Assembly: GCA_913775975.1 (NCBI GenBank)
Contig: CAJYLQ010000015.1
Coordinates: 1-64,000 of the forward strand
Direction: 5' to 3'
Source of the DNA: an uncultured Sphingomonas sp.
Lineage (GTDB): Bacteria; Pseudomonadota; Alphaproteobacteria; Sphingomonadales; Sphingomonadaceae
Length of the DNA: 64,000 nt
Below are positions 15,922 through 24,641 of this stretch, piece by piece. A program made the position numbers and the translations under genes. Position 1 is the first letter of the stretch. Each line of letters opens with the position of its first letter. The notes under the pieces were generated by a model, which worked only from the letters and a program-made list of their open reading frames with translations, was not told the origin of the DNA and made no database searches.

Positions 15922-17102
15922 GCGGCGTCGGCGCAGATAGCGGGCCGGAGGCCGTGTCCCCCGAACTGGCGGCGGCGGACGCGGCGGCGCGTCCCCACGT
16001 CGCGCTGCCGGGAGGCGGCGTGCCGACATGGGTACTCATGGTCGCGGCGATGGCGCTGGGCCTTGCCGTGCTGTTGCTGCTGAACGGCCGCCGCGTCGCG
16101 GATACGGGGCCGGTGCCACGGGCCTGGGCGCCGCCAGCCGTCCCCGCCCTGCCGCCCGCCCTGGCCCGACCGCTCGACATGGCGCCGGTTCGCGCCGAGG
16201 CGGAGGCGACGACGCCCGCGCCCTTCGCAGAAGCGGTGCCGGCGTCCACCCGGTCGCGGTTCGGCGAAGATTCCTTCGACCGTCCCTTCGAACGCCCAGC
16301 CCCCCCGATGCAGACTACGCCGGTCGAGGGCACTCGCCCCTACCGCAGCAGCGAACTGGTCGACGGCGCCGGCCGCGGCGCCTTCCGTACCGAGCCACCG
16401 CCCGGCGCGCCGCAGCCCGGTGGCGGTGGTATCCGGACAAGCAGCGGCGGCGGTTCCGCGCTCGTCTATGATGCCGGCGCAGCCCCCGGCACGCAGGACG
16501 ATCGCCCCGCCGGACCGGACAGCGGCGTCCGCGCCCGATTGATGCGCAACCGGCCCGCAATCGTGGCGCAGGGGGAGGTGATGGCCGCGACGCTGGAAAC
16601 GCCCGTCTCCTCCGCCCGGCCCGGCCCGATCCGTGCGGTGATCGCGCGCGACGTGCGCGGCTTCGACGGCAGCCGCATCCTCATCCCGCGCGGCAGCCGG
16701 TTGGTCGGGGAGTATCGTGCCGATCCGGTGCCCGGCCGCCGCCGCGTGCTGGCGACCTGGACGCGGCTGATCCGGCCCGATGGCGTCGCGATCCGCATCG
16801 ATTCGCCCGCCAGCGACGCGCTGGGCGGCACCGGCATTCCGGGCCGCGTCGATACGCATTTCCTGGCGCGCTTCGCGAACGCCGCGCTGCAATCGGCGTT
16901 GCAGATCGGCGTCAACCTCGCTTCGCGCGCAGGCAACGGATCGGTGATCGTCACCGGCACGCCGCAGCTGTCGACCGCCGTCGGGCCGACGATCATTCCG
17001 GGCGCTGACCAGCCGCCGACGGTGTCCGTCCCCGCCGGCGCGGCCATCGCCGTCTTCGTCGCCCGCGATTTGGACTTTTCGGGCGTACCGGCGATCCGAT
17101 GA
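15918..17102 (+). CDS. virB10: Type IV secretion system core protein VirB10 (TrbI family)
   Basis: The 394-residue protein spans the envelope. It has a short cytoplasmic part, one membrane helix (about 35-57), a Pro/Ala-rich periplasmic region (about 60-200) and the conserved C-terminal beta-barrel domain with IRAVIARDVRGFDGSRILIP, PRGSRLVGEYRA and the final IAVFVARDLDFS. It bridges inner-membrane ATPases and the outer-membrane pore. It is coupled to virB9 and virB11 by 4-base overlaps. Confidence 0.94.
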   Translation: MSGVGADSGPEAVSPELAAADAAARPHVALPGGGVPTWVLMVAAMALGLAVLLLLNGRRVADTGPVPRAWAPPAVPALPPALARPLDMAPVRAEAEATTPAPFAEAVPASTRSRFGEDSFDRPFERPAPPMQTTPVEGTRPYRSSELVDGAGRGAFRTEPPPGAPQPGGGGIRTSSGGGSALVYDAGAAPGTQDDRPAGPDSGVRARLMRNRPAIVAQGEVMAATLETPVSSARPGPIRAVIARDVRGFDGSRILIPRGSRLVGEYRADPVPGRRRVLATWTRLIRPDGVAIRIDSPASDALGGTGIPGRVDTHFLARFANAALQSALQIGVNLASRAGNGSVIVTGTPQLSTAVGPTIIPGADQPPTVSVPAGAAIAVFVARDLDFSGVPAIR

Positions 17103-18085
17103 TGCAGGCCGGGATCGCAGAGGACTATCTGTCGACCTTTCTCGCACCGCTGGCCCCGTGGCTGGCGGAAGGCGACACGACCGACCTGTTCGTCAACGCG
17201 CCGGGAGAAATCTGGGTGGAGGGGGTGGGAGGCACCTGCCACCGCCATGCCGTGCCCGCCCTGACGGAGACGTGGCTGTGGCATCTGGCCCAGCAGATGG
17301 CACGCGTGTCGCATCAGGGGATCAGCCGGGCCGAGCCGCTCCTGTCCGCCACCCTGCCCGACGGCACCCGTGTGCAGGTCGTGGCGCCGCCCGCCACGCG
17401 CGGCGGTCTGGCGATGGCGTTTCGCCGGCAGGTGACGGCGCGCTATTCGCTGACCGATCTCGGCCGCAACGACCTGTTCGCGGAAACCGCACATGATGCG
17501 GAGGCGCCCGGCGCGCGGGAACTGGCGCGGCTGCACGCCGCCGGTGACCATATCGGGTTTCTCGCCGCTGCGGTACGCGCGCGGCGAACGATCCTGGTGT
17601 CTGGCGGCACCGCATCGGGCAAGACGACGCTGGTCAATGCGCTGCTGCGCGAGGTGCCGCCGCACGAGCGGCTCGTCGCGATCGAGGACAGTGCGGAGCT
17701 GGACCTTGCCCATGCCAATACGGTCGGGCTGATCGCGACGCGCGGCGCGATGGGGGAAAGCCAGGTGACGCCGGACGACCTGCTGCAGGCCTCGCTGCGG
17801 CTGCGGCCCGATCGCATCCTGCTGGGCGAGATCCGCGGGGCTGAGGCGCTGACGTTCCTGCGCGCGGTCAATACCGGGCATCCCGGGTCGATGACGACGA
17901 TCCATGCCGACAGCCCGACGCGCGCGCTGGACCAGCTGGGGATGCTGGCGCTGCAATCCGGCGCGCGGATCGAGGGCGGGGAGCTGCGCCGCTATATCGA
18001 CCGGCTGATCGATATCGTCGTCCAGATCGAGCGTACGCCGCGCGGCCGGCGCGTCACCGCGATCCACTGGCGCGACGCCGCCTGA
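17099..18085 (+). CDS. virB11: Type IV secretion system ATPase VirB11
   Basis: This 328-residue hexameric secretion ATPase has the Walker A motif GGTASGKT (about 168-175), an Asp box (AIEDSAELDL), a Walker B-like segment (RILLGEIRGAEAL) and a His box (NTGHPGSMTTIHA). It energises pilus assembly and substrate passage at the cytoplasmic face. It is the last gene of the operon. The next gene, an unrelated FAD protein, begins 68 bases later. No virD4 coupling protein follows. Confidence 0.95.
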   Translation: MMQAGIAEDYLSTFLAPLAPWLAEGDTTDLFVNAPGEIWVEGVGGTCHRHAVPALTETWLWHLAQQMARVSHQGISRAEPLLSATLPDGTRVQVVAPPATRGGLAMAFRRQVTARYSLTDLGRNDLFAETAHDAEAPGARELARLHAAGDHIGFLAAAVRARRTILVSGGTASGKTTLVNALLREVPPHERLVAIEDSAELDLAHANTVGLIATRGAMGESQVTPDDLLQASLRLRPDRILLGEIRGAEALTFLRAVNTGHPGSMTTIHADSPTRALDQLGMLALQSGARIEGGELRRYIDRLIDIVVQIERTPRGRRVTAIHWRDAA

Positions 18086-18153
18086 TCCACCGCCGCGTTC
18101 GCACGATCCACCGCCCGATGGCTCCCGCGCGCAAGCCGTTGTAAGGCGCGGGC

Positions 18154-19767
18154 ATGATCCGCATCACCGAACTGAAACTGCCCCTGCACCATGCCGACGA
18201 GGCGCTGCCCGCCGCGATCTGCAAGCGGCTGCGGATTACCCCGCGCGACCTGATCCGGTTCGAGGTCGCCCGGCGCGGCCATGACGCGCGCGATCGCAAT
18301 GCCATCCTGCTGGTCTATACCGTCGACGTCGCGGTGAAGAGCGAGGGCATCGTCCTCGCCCGCTTCCGCCGCGACCGCGACGTGACGACGACGCCCGACA
18401 CGCGCTACACGCCCCCCGGCCCGCCGCGCGCCGGGGCCGCACGGCCGGTCGTGATCGGCACGGGGCCGTGCGGGCTGTTCGCCGCGCTGATCCTCGCCCA
18501 GTCGGGCTACCGCCCGATCATCGTCGAACGCGGCAAGGTGGTGCGCGAGCGGACGAAGGACACCTGGGGCCTGTGGCGGCGCAGCGTCCTGAACCCCGAA
18601 TCCAACGTGCAATATGGCGAGGGCGGCGCGGGCACCTTCTCCGACGGCAAGCTCTACAGCCGGATCAAGGATCCCCGGCACCTCAACCGCAAGGTGCTGA
18701 CCGAATTCGTGAAGGCGGGCGCGCCGGAGGAAATCCTGACCGAGGCGCATCCGCATATCGGCACCTTCCGCCTCGTGACGATGGTGGAAAGCATCCGCGA
18801 GACGATCGAGAGCCTCGGCGGCGAATATCGCTTCTCGACGCGGGTCGACGGGCTGGATGTCGCGACCGATGCCACCGGCGCGCGGCGCGTGCGCGGGCTG
18901 CATCTGAACGGCGGCGACTATCTGGCGGCGGACCGCGTGGTGCTGGCGATCGGCCACAGCGCGCGCGACACCTTCGCGATGCTGCATGAGGCGGGCGTGT
19001 TCGTCGAGGCCAAGCCCTTTTCGATCGGCGTCAGGATCGAGCATCCGCAGGGCTGGATCGACCGCGCCCGCTTCGGCCGCGACGCGGGCAACCGCATTCT
19101 GGGCGCGGCGGAGTATCATATCTCGCATCATTGTTCGAACGGGCGCACCGTCTACAGCTTCTGCATGTGCCCGGGCGGCACCGTCGTCGCCGCCACGTCG
19201 GAGGAGGGGCGCGTCGCGACCAACGGCATGAGCCAGTATTCACGCAACGAGCGCAACGCCAATTCGGGGTTCGTCGTCGGGATCGATCCCGCGCGCGACT
19301 ATCCGGGCGATCCGCTGGCGGGCCTGGCGCTGCAACGCCATTGGGAAGAGCGCGCGTTCGTCGCGGGCGGTTCGACCTATCGCGCGCCCGCGCAGCTGCT
19401 GGGCGACTTCATGGCCAGCCGCCCCTCCACCCGCCTCGGCGCGATCGAGCCATCCTATCGCCCGGGCGTGACGCCCACCGACCTTGCCGAATGCCTGCCC
19501 GGTTTCGTCGTGCAGGCGATGCGCGAGGCGATCCCCGTGTTCGGCCGGCAGATCGAGGGATACGACCATCCCGAGGTGGTGATGACCGGGGTGGAGACGC
19601 GCACCTCCTCCCCCGTCCGCTTCACGCGCGGAAACGACTTCCAGAGCCTGAACACCGCCGGGCTGTTCCCCGCCGGCGAGGGCGCGGGCTATGCCGGCGG
19701 CATCCTGTCGGCGGCGGTGGACGGCATCCGCGTGGCGGAGGCGGTGGCGCTCAGCCTCGCAGCCTGA
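18154..19767 (+). CDS. FAD-dependent dehydrogenase of the COG2509 type
   Basis: The 537-residue flavoprotein has an N-terminal alpha/beta domain of about 90 residues, then the dinucleotide-binding motif VVIGTGPCGLFAAL (Gly102, Gly104 and Gly107). It also carries FAD-family segments such as GEGGAGTFSDGKLYSRI, VVLAIGHSARDTF and FPAGEGAGYAGGILSAA near the C-terminus. This matches the widespread uncharacterised NAD(P)/FAD-dependent oxidoreductase family; the substrate is unknown. Its last 17 bases overlap the end of the convergent antiporter gene. Confidence 0.88.
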   Translation: MIRITELKLPLHHADEALPAAICKRLRITPRDLIRFEVARRGHDARDRNAILLVYTVDVAVKSEGIVLARFRRDRDVTTTPDTRYTPPGPPRAGAARPVVIGTGPCGLFAALILAQSGYRPIIVERGKVVRERTKDTWGLWRRSVLNPESNVQYGEGGAGTFSDGKLYSRIKDPRHLNRKVLTEFVKAGAPEEILTEAHPHIGTFRLVTMVESIRETIESLGGEYRFSTRVDGLDVATDATGARRVRGLHLNGGDYLAADRVVLAIGHSARDTFAMLHEAGVFVEAKPFSIGVRIEHPQGWIDRARFGRDAGNRILGAAEYHISHHCSNGRTVYSFCMCPGGTVVAATSEEGRVATNGMSQYSRNERNANSGFVVGIDPARDYPGDPLAGLALQRHWEERAFVAGGSTYRAPAQLLGDFMASRPSTRLGAIEPSYRPGVTPTDLAECLPGFVVQAMREAIPVFGRQIEGYDHPEVVMTGVETRTSSPVRFTRGNDFQSLNTAGLFPAGEGAGYAGGILSAAVDGIRVAEAVALSLAA

Positions 19768-21394
19768 CCTCCTGCAGGTCGAGTTCGCGGATCAGCTTCT
19801 GCGCGATGCTGCTGCCGATCCGGCGGTCGCGCGCCATGTCGGCGACGGTGGCGCGCTCCGCCTTCAAGCCGATCAGGCGCAGATCGCGCTCCACCCTGTC
19901 CTGCGCCTTCGCCTCCGCGGCGACCTTCGCGCCCTGGCTGCGGCTTTCGATACGGTCGCGATAGAGGTCCATGATCCGGCTGCCGGCGGCGGCGTAGAAG
20001 TCTGCGTTGCCGCGCTGTTCGGCCAGCGCGTGCTGCGCCCGCTCGATCGCGCGGATCGCCTCTTCGCTGGCGGCGACGCGCGCGACATCCTCCTCGGCCT
20101 GGCGGGAGGGTTCGGCCGGCATCTTCAGGTCGCGCAGCAGCATTGGCAACAGTATGCTCGCGATGACCAGCGACAGGATGATGACCCCGGCCGCAAGGAA
20201 GATCGCGAGGTCGCGCGCCGGAAAGGGCGTGCCGTCGTTCAGCGTCAGCGGCAAGGTCAGCACGCCGGCCAGCGTGATCGCGCCGCGCACCCCGGCGAAG
20301 GACATGGCGGCGATCAGCCGCAGGTCGGGGCTGCGCATGTCCGGCGCGATCCCGCCCGGCCCCCGCCGCAACAGCGTCAGCCGCAGCGACAGGAACACCC
20401 AGCCGAACCGCAGCGCCGCCAGCCCCGCGACGATCGCGACGACATAGACGCCCAGCCACAGCGGATTGTGGTGGCCGGTGATCCGCACCGTCTCCGCCGC
20501 GCCCTGCAACACGCCGGGCAGCTGTTCGCCCAGCAGCACGAAGATGATGCCGTTCAGCGTGAACTGGATCATGTCCCACACCGAATTACGCCGCATCCGG
20601 GTGGCGGCCATCGCCTGGCGCGAAATCTCCGCGAAGGTCATCGTCACGCCCGCCGCGACGGCGGCTAGGATGCCGGAGGCGTGGACATGCTCCGCCAGCA
20701 GATAGGAACCGAACGGGATCAGCAGGCTGACGAGAATCTGGCTGCCCGATTCCTCGCCGTAGCGGCGCGAGATCCATGCCTTCGCCCGCGTCGCCGCGAT
20801 GGTGACGGCGATCCCGACGACGATCCCCGCACCCGCCACCCAGACGAAGCTGGCCGCCGCCGCGCCGGCGGAGAAACTGCCGGTCAGCGCGGCGGCGACG
20901 GCGAAGCGCAGGCAGACGAGGCCGCTGGCGTCGTTCAGCAGCGACTCCCCCTCAAGGATGTGCATCATCCGCTTGGGGATCGGCACGCGCGCCGCGATCG
21001 CGGACACCGCGATCGGATCGGTCGGCGAAACGACGGCGGCGAGCGCGAAGGCGACCGCCAGCGGCATGGCCGGGATCATCCAGTGGATCAGGAACCCCAT
21101 GCCGATCACCGTCAGCAACACGAGGCCGAACGCCAGTTCCAGAACGACCGGCACGTCCTTCAGCAGCTCATCCTTCGGGATGCGCCAGCCGTCGAGGAAC
21201 AAGAGCGGTGGCAGGAACAGGAGCAGGAACAGCTCCGGATCCAGCTCGACGCGATAGGAGGTCGACAGGCCGATCACCCCGCCCAGCAGGATCTGGATCA
21301 GCGGCGCCGGGATCGGCAGCGGGATCATGCGGGATACGGCACCGCTGACGACGACGGCCAACAGCAGGAACAGGACGATCGATACGGTCTCCAA
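19751..21394 (-). CDS. Na+/H+ antiporter, NhaP/CPA1 family
   Basis: The 547-residue protein has about twelve hydrophobic helices over residues 1-410, with CPA1 signatures FLPPLLFLDGWRI, SPTDPIAVSAIA and LLNDASGLVCLRF, which include the ion-binding Asp region. A cytoplasmic helical tail follows (about 410-547). It would exchange Na+ or K+ for protons across the inner membrane. The start codon appears to be TTG (21394) with AAGGAG upstream, and no nearby in-frame ATG was seen. The 3' end overlaps the convergent FAD gene by 17 bases. Confidence 0.92.
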   Translation of the reverse strand: METVSIVLFLLLAVVVSGAVSRMIPLPIPAPLIQILLGGVIGLSTSYRVELDPELFLLLFLPPLLFLDGWRIPKDELLKDVPVVLELAFGLVLLTVIGMGFLIHWMIPAMPLAVAFALAAVVSPTDPIAVSAIAARVPIPKRMMHILEGESLLNDASGLVCLRFAVAAALTGSFSAGAAAASFVWVAGAGIVVGIAVTIAATRAKAWISRRYGEESGSQILVSLLIPFGSYLLAEHVHASGILAAVAAGVTMTFAEISRQAMAATRMRRNSVWDMIQFTLNGIIFVLLGEQLPGVLQGAAETVRITGHHNPLWLGVYVVAIVAGLAALRFGWVFLSLRLTLLRRGPGGIAPDMRSPDLRLIAAMSFAGVRGAITLAGVLTLPLTLNDGTPFPARDLAIFLAAGVIILSLVIASILLPMLLRDLKMPAEPSRQAEEDVARVAASEEAIRAIERAQHALAEQRGNADFYAAAGSRIMDLYRDRIESRSQGAKVAAEAKAQDRVERDLRLIGLKAERATVADMARDRRIGSSIAQKLIRELDLQEVRLRG

Positions 21395-21509
21395 ACGCTT
21401 CGCGCTCCTTCGGGACGGGATGGGGAGCGATCAACCTAGGGACGAAGCCGGGCGACGGCCACCCGTCATCGCGGGCCGGGCGTACTGCAATGCTTTTAGG
21501 GGTGCCGGG

Positions 21510-22502
21510 TCAGCTTGCGACGACGGCTTCCTCCGCCTCCGCATCGGTCGGCGCCTGCCGGGCGTAGCGCTGCGCCAGGTTCGCGCAGACGAGCAGTTGC
21601 AGCTGGTGAAAGATCATCAGCGGCAGGATGACCGGCCCCGCCAGCGCGGGCGGAAAGAGCACACCCGCCATCGGCACGCCCGACGCCAGGCTTTTCTTCG
21701 ACCCGCAGAACTGGATCGCGATCGCGTCCGCCCGGTCGAAGCCCAGCCGGCGGGCGATCAGCGCCGTCGTCACCATCACCGCCGCAAGCAGCAGCGCGCA
21801 GAACAGCGCGACCACCACCAGCTCCCACGCGGGCAGGCGCGTCCAGATCCCCTCCACCACCGCCGCGCTGAACGCGGTATAGACGACGAGCAGGATCGAC
21901 CCGCGATCGACCGTCGACACCAGCGCCTTGTGCCGGCCGACGAAGCCGGCGGTCAACGGGCGCGACAGGTGGCCGGCGACGAAGGGCAGCAGCAGTTGCA
22001 GCACGATCGTCCACACCTCCGCCCCCGACACACGGCCCGCCGTGCCCATCAGCAGCGCGACGAGCAGCGGCGTCAGCACGATGCCGATGAGGTTGGAGGC
22101 GGACGCACTGCACACGGCGGCGGGCACGTTGCCACGCGCGATCGAGGTGAAGGCGATGGACGACTGCACCGTCGAGGGCAGCAGCGACAGGAACAGCAGG
22201 CCGCTCGCCAGCGGTGGATCGATCAGCGCCCCCGCCGCCGCGCCGGTCGCCACCCCCAGCAGGGGGAACAGGCCGAAGGTGATGGCGAGCACCAGGATAT
22301 GCAGGCGCCAGTTGGTCATCCCCTCCACGATCGCCTGCCGCGACAGCTTCGCGCCGTGCAGGAAGAAGAGGAGCGCGATCGCCGCCGCCGTGACGATGCC
22401 GAACCCGCGCGCCACCGCCCCCCGGCACGGCAGCAGCGAGGCGAGGATGACGGTGGCGATCAGCAGCAGGCTGTAACGGTCGATACGGCGGAAGAGCGAC
22501 AT
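21510..22502 (-). CDS. Bile acid:sodium symporter family protein (YfeH-like)
   Basis: This 330-residue integral membrane protein has about ten hydrophobic helices and the family hallmarks FFLHGAKLS, LLPSTVQSSIAFTSIARGN and FCGSKKSLASGVPMA. It belongs to the SBF-like/DUF4137 branch of the BART superfamily, whose physiological substrate in bacteria is mostly unknown. It is flanked by the antiporter (115 bases away) and the MFS transporter (48 bases away) on the same strand, so a shared transcript is possible. Confidence 0.88.
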   Translation of the reverse strand: MSLFRRIDRYSLLLIATVILASLLPCRGAVARGFGIVTAAAIALLFFLHGAKLSRQAIVEGMTNWRLHILVLAITFGLFPLLGVATGAAAGALIDPPLASGLLFLSLLPSTVQSSIAFTSIARGNVPAAVCSASASNLIGIVLTPLLVALLMGTAGRVSGAEVWTIVLQLLLPFVAGHLSRPLTAGFVGRHKALVSTVDRGSILLVVYTAFSAAVVEGIWTRLPAWELVVVALFCALLLAAVMVTTALIARRLGFDRADAIAIQFCGSKKSLASGVPMAGVLFPPALAGPVILPLMIFHQLQLLVCANLAQRYARQAPTDAEAEEAVVAS

Positions 22503-22550
22503 GGCTGCGGGGCTTAGGCCGATGGGCCCGCCGTCACAACGCCCGGCGCC

Positions 22551-24215
22551 CTATCCGTCGATATTGCGGCGGAACGTTTCGGGCAGGAACAACAGGCCCA
22601 GCACCAGCGTGATCGCCGCCAGCACGACCGGATACCAGAGCCCGTAATAGATATCGCCCGTCGCCGCGACCATCGCGAAGGCGGTGGTCGGCAGGAAGCC
22701 GCCGAACCAGCCATTGCCGATATGATAGGGCAGCGACATGGAGGTGTAGCGGATGCGCGTCGGGAACAGCTCCACCAGCAGCGCGGCGATCGGACCATAG
22801 ACCATCGTCACCAGCAGCACCATGAACCACAGGATGGCGACGACCTTCACCGCGTTCATCCCCTCCGCCTTGGCAGGATACCCAGCGGCGGTCAGCGCGG
22901 CCTTCAGCCGGTCTTGATAGGCGGTGATCGCCGCCTTGCGCGCCCCTCCGGTCACGCGCGCGGGATCGGGCGCGACGAGCGTCTCGCCGCCGATCCTCAC
23001 CGCCGCGATCGTGCCGGCGGGTGCCTCCCGATTGGAATAGGTGATGCCGTTCTTCGCCAGCCAGGACTTGGCGATATCGCAGCTGCGCGCGTCGAATTTG
23101 TTGCGGCCGACGGGATCGAACTGGAAGGAACAGTCCGCGCCATGGCTGACGACGGTGATCGGGGCCGCCGCCTGGGCGCGGGCCAGCGCCGGGTTGGCGG
23201 CGTCGGTCAGCGCGGCGAACAGCGGAAAATAGGTCAGGCACGCCAGCGCGCAGCCGGTCATGATGATCGGCTTGCGCCCGATCCGGTCGGACAGCCAGCC
23301 GAAGATGACGAAGAACGGCGTACCCAGCCCCAGCGCCACCGTCATCAACACGTTGGAGGTCGCGCCATCGACCTTCAGCATCTTTTCGAGGAAGAACAGG
23401 GCATAGAACTGGCCGGTATACCAGACCACCGCCTGCCCCATCGCCGCGCCGAACAGCGCGATCAGCACGATCTTCAGATTGCCCCAGCGGCCGAACGCCT
23501 CGGTCAGCGGCGCCTTCGACGTCGCGCCCTCCGCCTTCATCTTCAGGAAGACGGGGCTTTCCGACAATTGCAGGCGAATCCACATCGATACGCCCAGCAG
23601 GACGATCGAGACGAGAAACGGCAGTCGCCAGCCGATGCTGCCGAACGTCTCCTCACCCAGCGCGGTGCGGAAGCCGATCACGATCAGCAGCGCGGCGAAC
23701 AGGCCCAGCGTAGCGGTGGTCTGGATGAAGCTGGTGTACAGGCCGCGCCGGTCCTGTGGGGCATGTTCCGCGACATAGGTCGCCGCCCCGCCATATTCGC
23801 CGCCCAGCGCCAGGCCCTGAAGGACGCGCAGCGCGACGAGGATCGCCGGAGAGGCGACGCCGATCGTGGCATATCCCGGCAGCAAGCCGACCGCGAAGGT
23901 CGACAGGCCCATTATGCCCATCGTGACGAGGAAGGTGTTCTTGCGCCCGACCAGATCGCCGATCCGCCCGAACACGATCGCCCCGAACGGCCGCACCGCA
24001 AAGCCCGCCGCGAAGGCGCCGAGCGCGAGAATGAAGGCGGTCGTCTCGTTGACGCCGGAGAAGAAGTGGCGGGAGATGTACGTCGCCAGCAGGCCGTACA
24101 GGTAGAAATCATACCATTCGAACACGGTGCCCAGCGACGATGCGCCGATGACCAGCTTCTCGCTCTGCGTGACGGGATGATGCCCGTCCACGCGCTGCCC
24201 GACGGTGTCGACCAC
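22551..24215 (-). CDS. MFS transporter, metabolite:H+ symporter (MHS/ProP-like) family
   Basis: The 554-residue protein has the MHS start signature SLGTVFEWYDFYLYG, the motif FGRIGDLVGRK (MFS motif A) and LQGLALGGEYGGAATYVAEH. About twelve membrane helices are present. An unusual hydrophilic insertion of about 130 residues lies between helices 8 and 9 (residues about 320-430), containing CSFQFDPVGRNKFDARSCD, with two cysteines that could form a disulfide if periplasmic. Such an insertion is known in some MHS members of proteobacteria. Substrates of this family include dicarboxylates and betaines. The start is GTG with GGAGG upstream. Confidence 0.9.
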   Translation of the reverse strand: MVDTVGQRVDGHHPVTQSEKLVIGASSLGTVFEWYDFYLYGLLATYISRHFFSGVNETTAFILALGAFAAGFAVRPFGAIVFGRIGDLVGRKNTFLVTMGIMGLSTFAVGLLPGYATIGVASPAILVALRVLQGLALGGEYGGAATYVAEHAPQDRRGLYTSFIQTTATLGLFAALLIVIGFRTALGEETFGSIGWRLPFLVSIVLLGVSMWIRLQLSESPVFLKMKAEGATSKAPLTEAFGRWGNLKIVLIALFGAAMGQAVVWYTGQFYALFFLEKMLKVDGATSNVLMTVALGLGTPFFVIFGWLSDRIGRKPIIMTGCALACLTYFPLFAALTDAANPALARAQAAAPITVVSHGADCSFQFDPVGRNKFDARSCDIAKSWLAKNGITYSNREAPAGTIAAVRIGGETLVAPDPARVTGGARKAAITAYQDRLKAALTAAGYPAKAEGMNAVKVVAILWFMVLLVTMVYGPIAALLVELFPTRIRYTSMSLPYHIGNGWFGGFLPTTAFAMVAATGDIYYGLWYPVVLAAITLVLGLLFLPETFRRNIDG

Positions 24216-24275
24216 CTTCGCCCCCTCCCCGCTGTTATCTTCGATCCTTAGAGCAGGGCGCGACCTGCCCTGTCA

Positions 24276-24641
24276 TCAACTTTCGGGGGCGTGGCGCAAC
24301 ATCGCGACCAGCCGGTCGCAGGCGGGGTTGCGGGCCAATGCTGCGGCGTCCGCCTGCAGCGCGCGATAGGCGGCCAGGATGTCCTGCCCCGCCCCGGTCA
24401 ACCGCGCGCCGCGCCCCTGCCCGCCGCCGCGCCCAGTCTCCACCAGCGGCGCGGTGAAGCAGCGGTTCATCTCGTCCACCAGCAGCCACGCCCGGCGATA
24501 GCTCATGCCCAGCGCGCGGCCAGCGGCGGAGATTGATCCTTCCGCCGCGATCGCGTCCAGCAGATCGGCCTTGCCCGGCCCCATCGCGAAGCCGTCGCCG
24601 CAGGCGAACTGCAACTTCACCTTCAGCGGCCCGACCCGCAT
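24276..24641 (-). CDS. ModE-like winged-helix regulator lacking the molybdate-binding domain
   Basis: The 121-residue protein is the N-terminal domain of ModE-type regulators. It carries the LysR-like helix-turn-helix AIAAEGSISAAGRALGMSYR, the ModE hallmark AWLLVDEMNRCF and the following GGGQGRGARLTGAG. No C-terminal MOP (molybdate-binding) domain follows, as in many short bacterial ModE-like proteins, so the ligand is uncertain. I placed the start at the ATG that overlaps the stop of the upstream regulator gene by one base (24641). The longer frame to 24749 runs through that gene and is unlikely to be used. Confidence 0.85.
   Translation of the reverse strand: MRVGPLKVKLQFACGDGFAMGPGKADLLDAIAAEGSISAAGRALGMSYRRAWLLVDEMNRCFTAPLVETGRGGGQGRGARLTGAGQDILAAYRALQADAAALARNPACDRLVAMLRHAPES

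Noticed and set aside
13260..18085. Possible hidden virB5 or virB7 gene in the type IV operon
   Set aside because: All genes from virB4 to virB11 overlap by 1-4 bases, and no separate frame with a lipobox or VirB5-like pattern was found.
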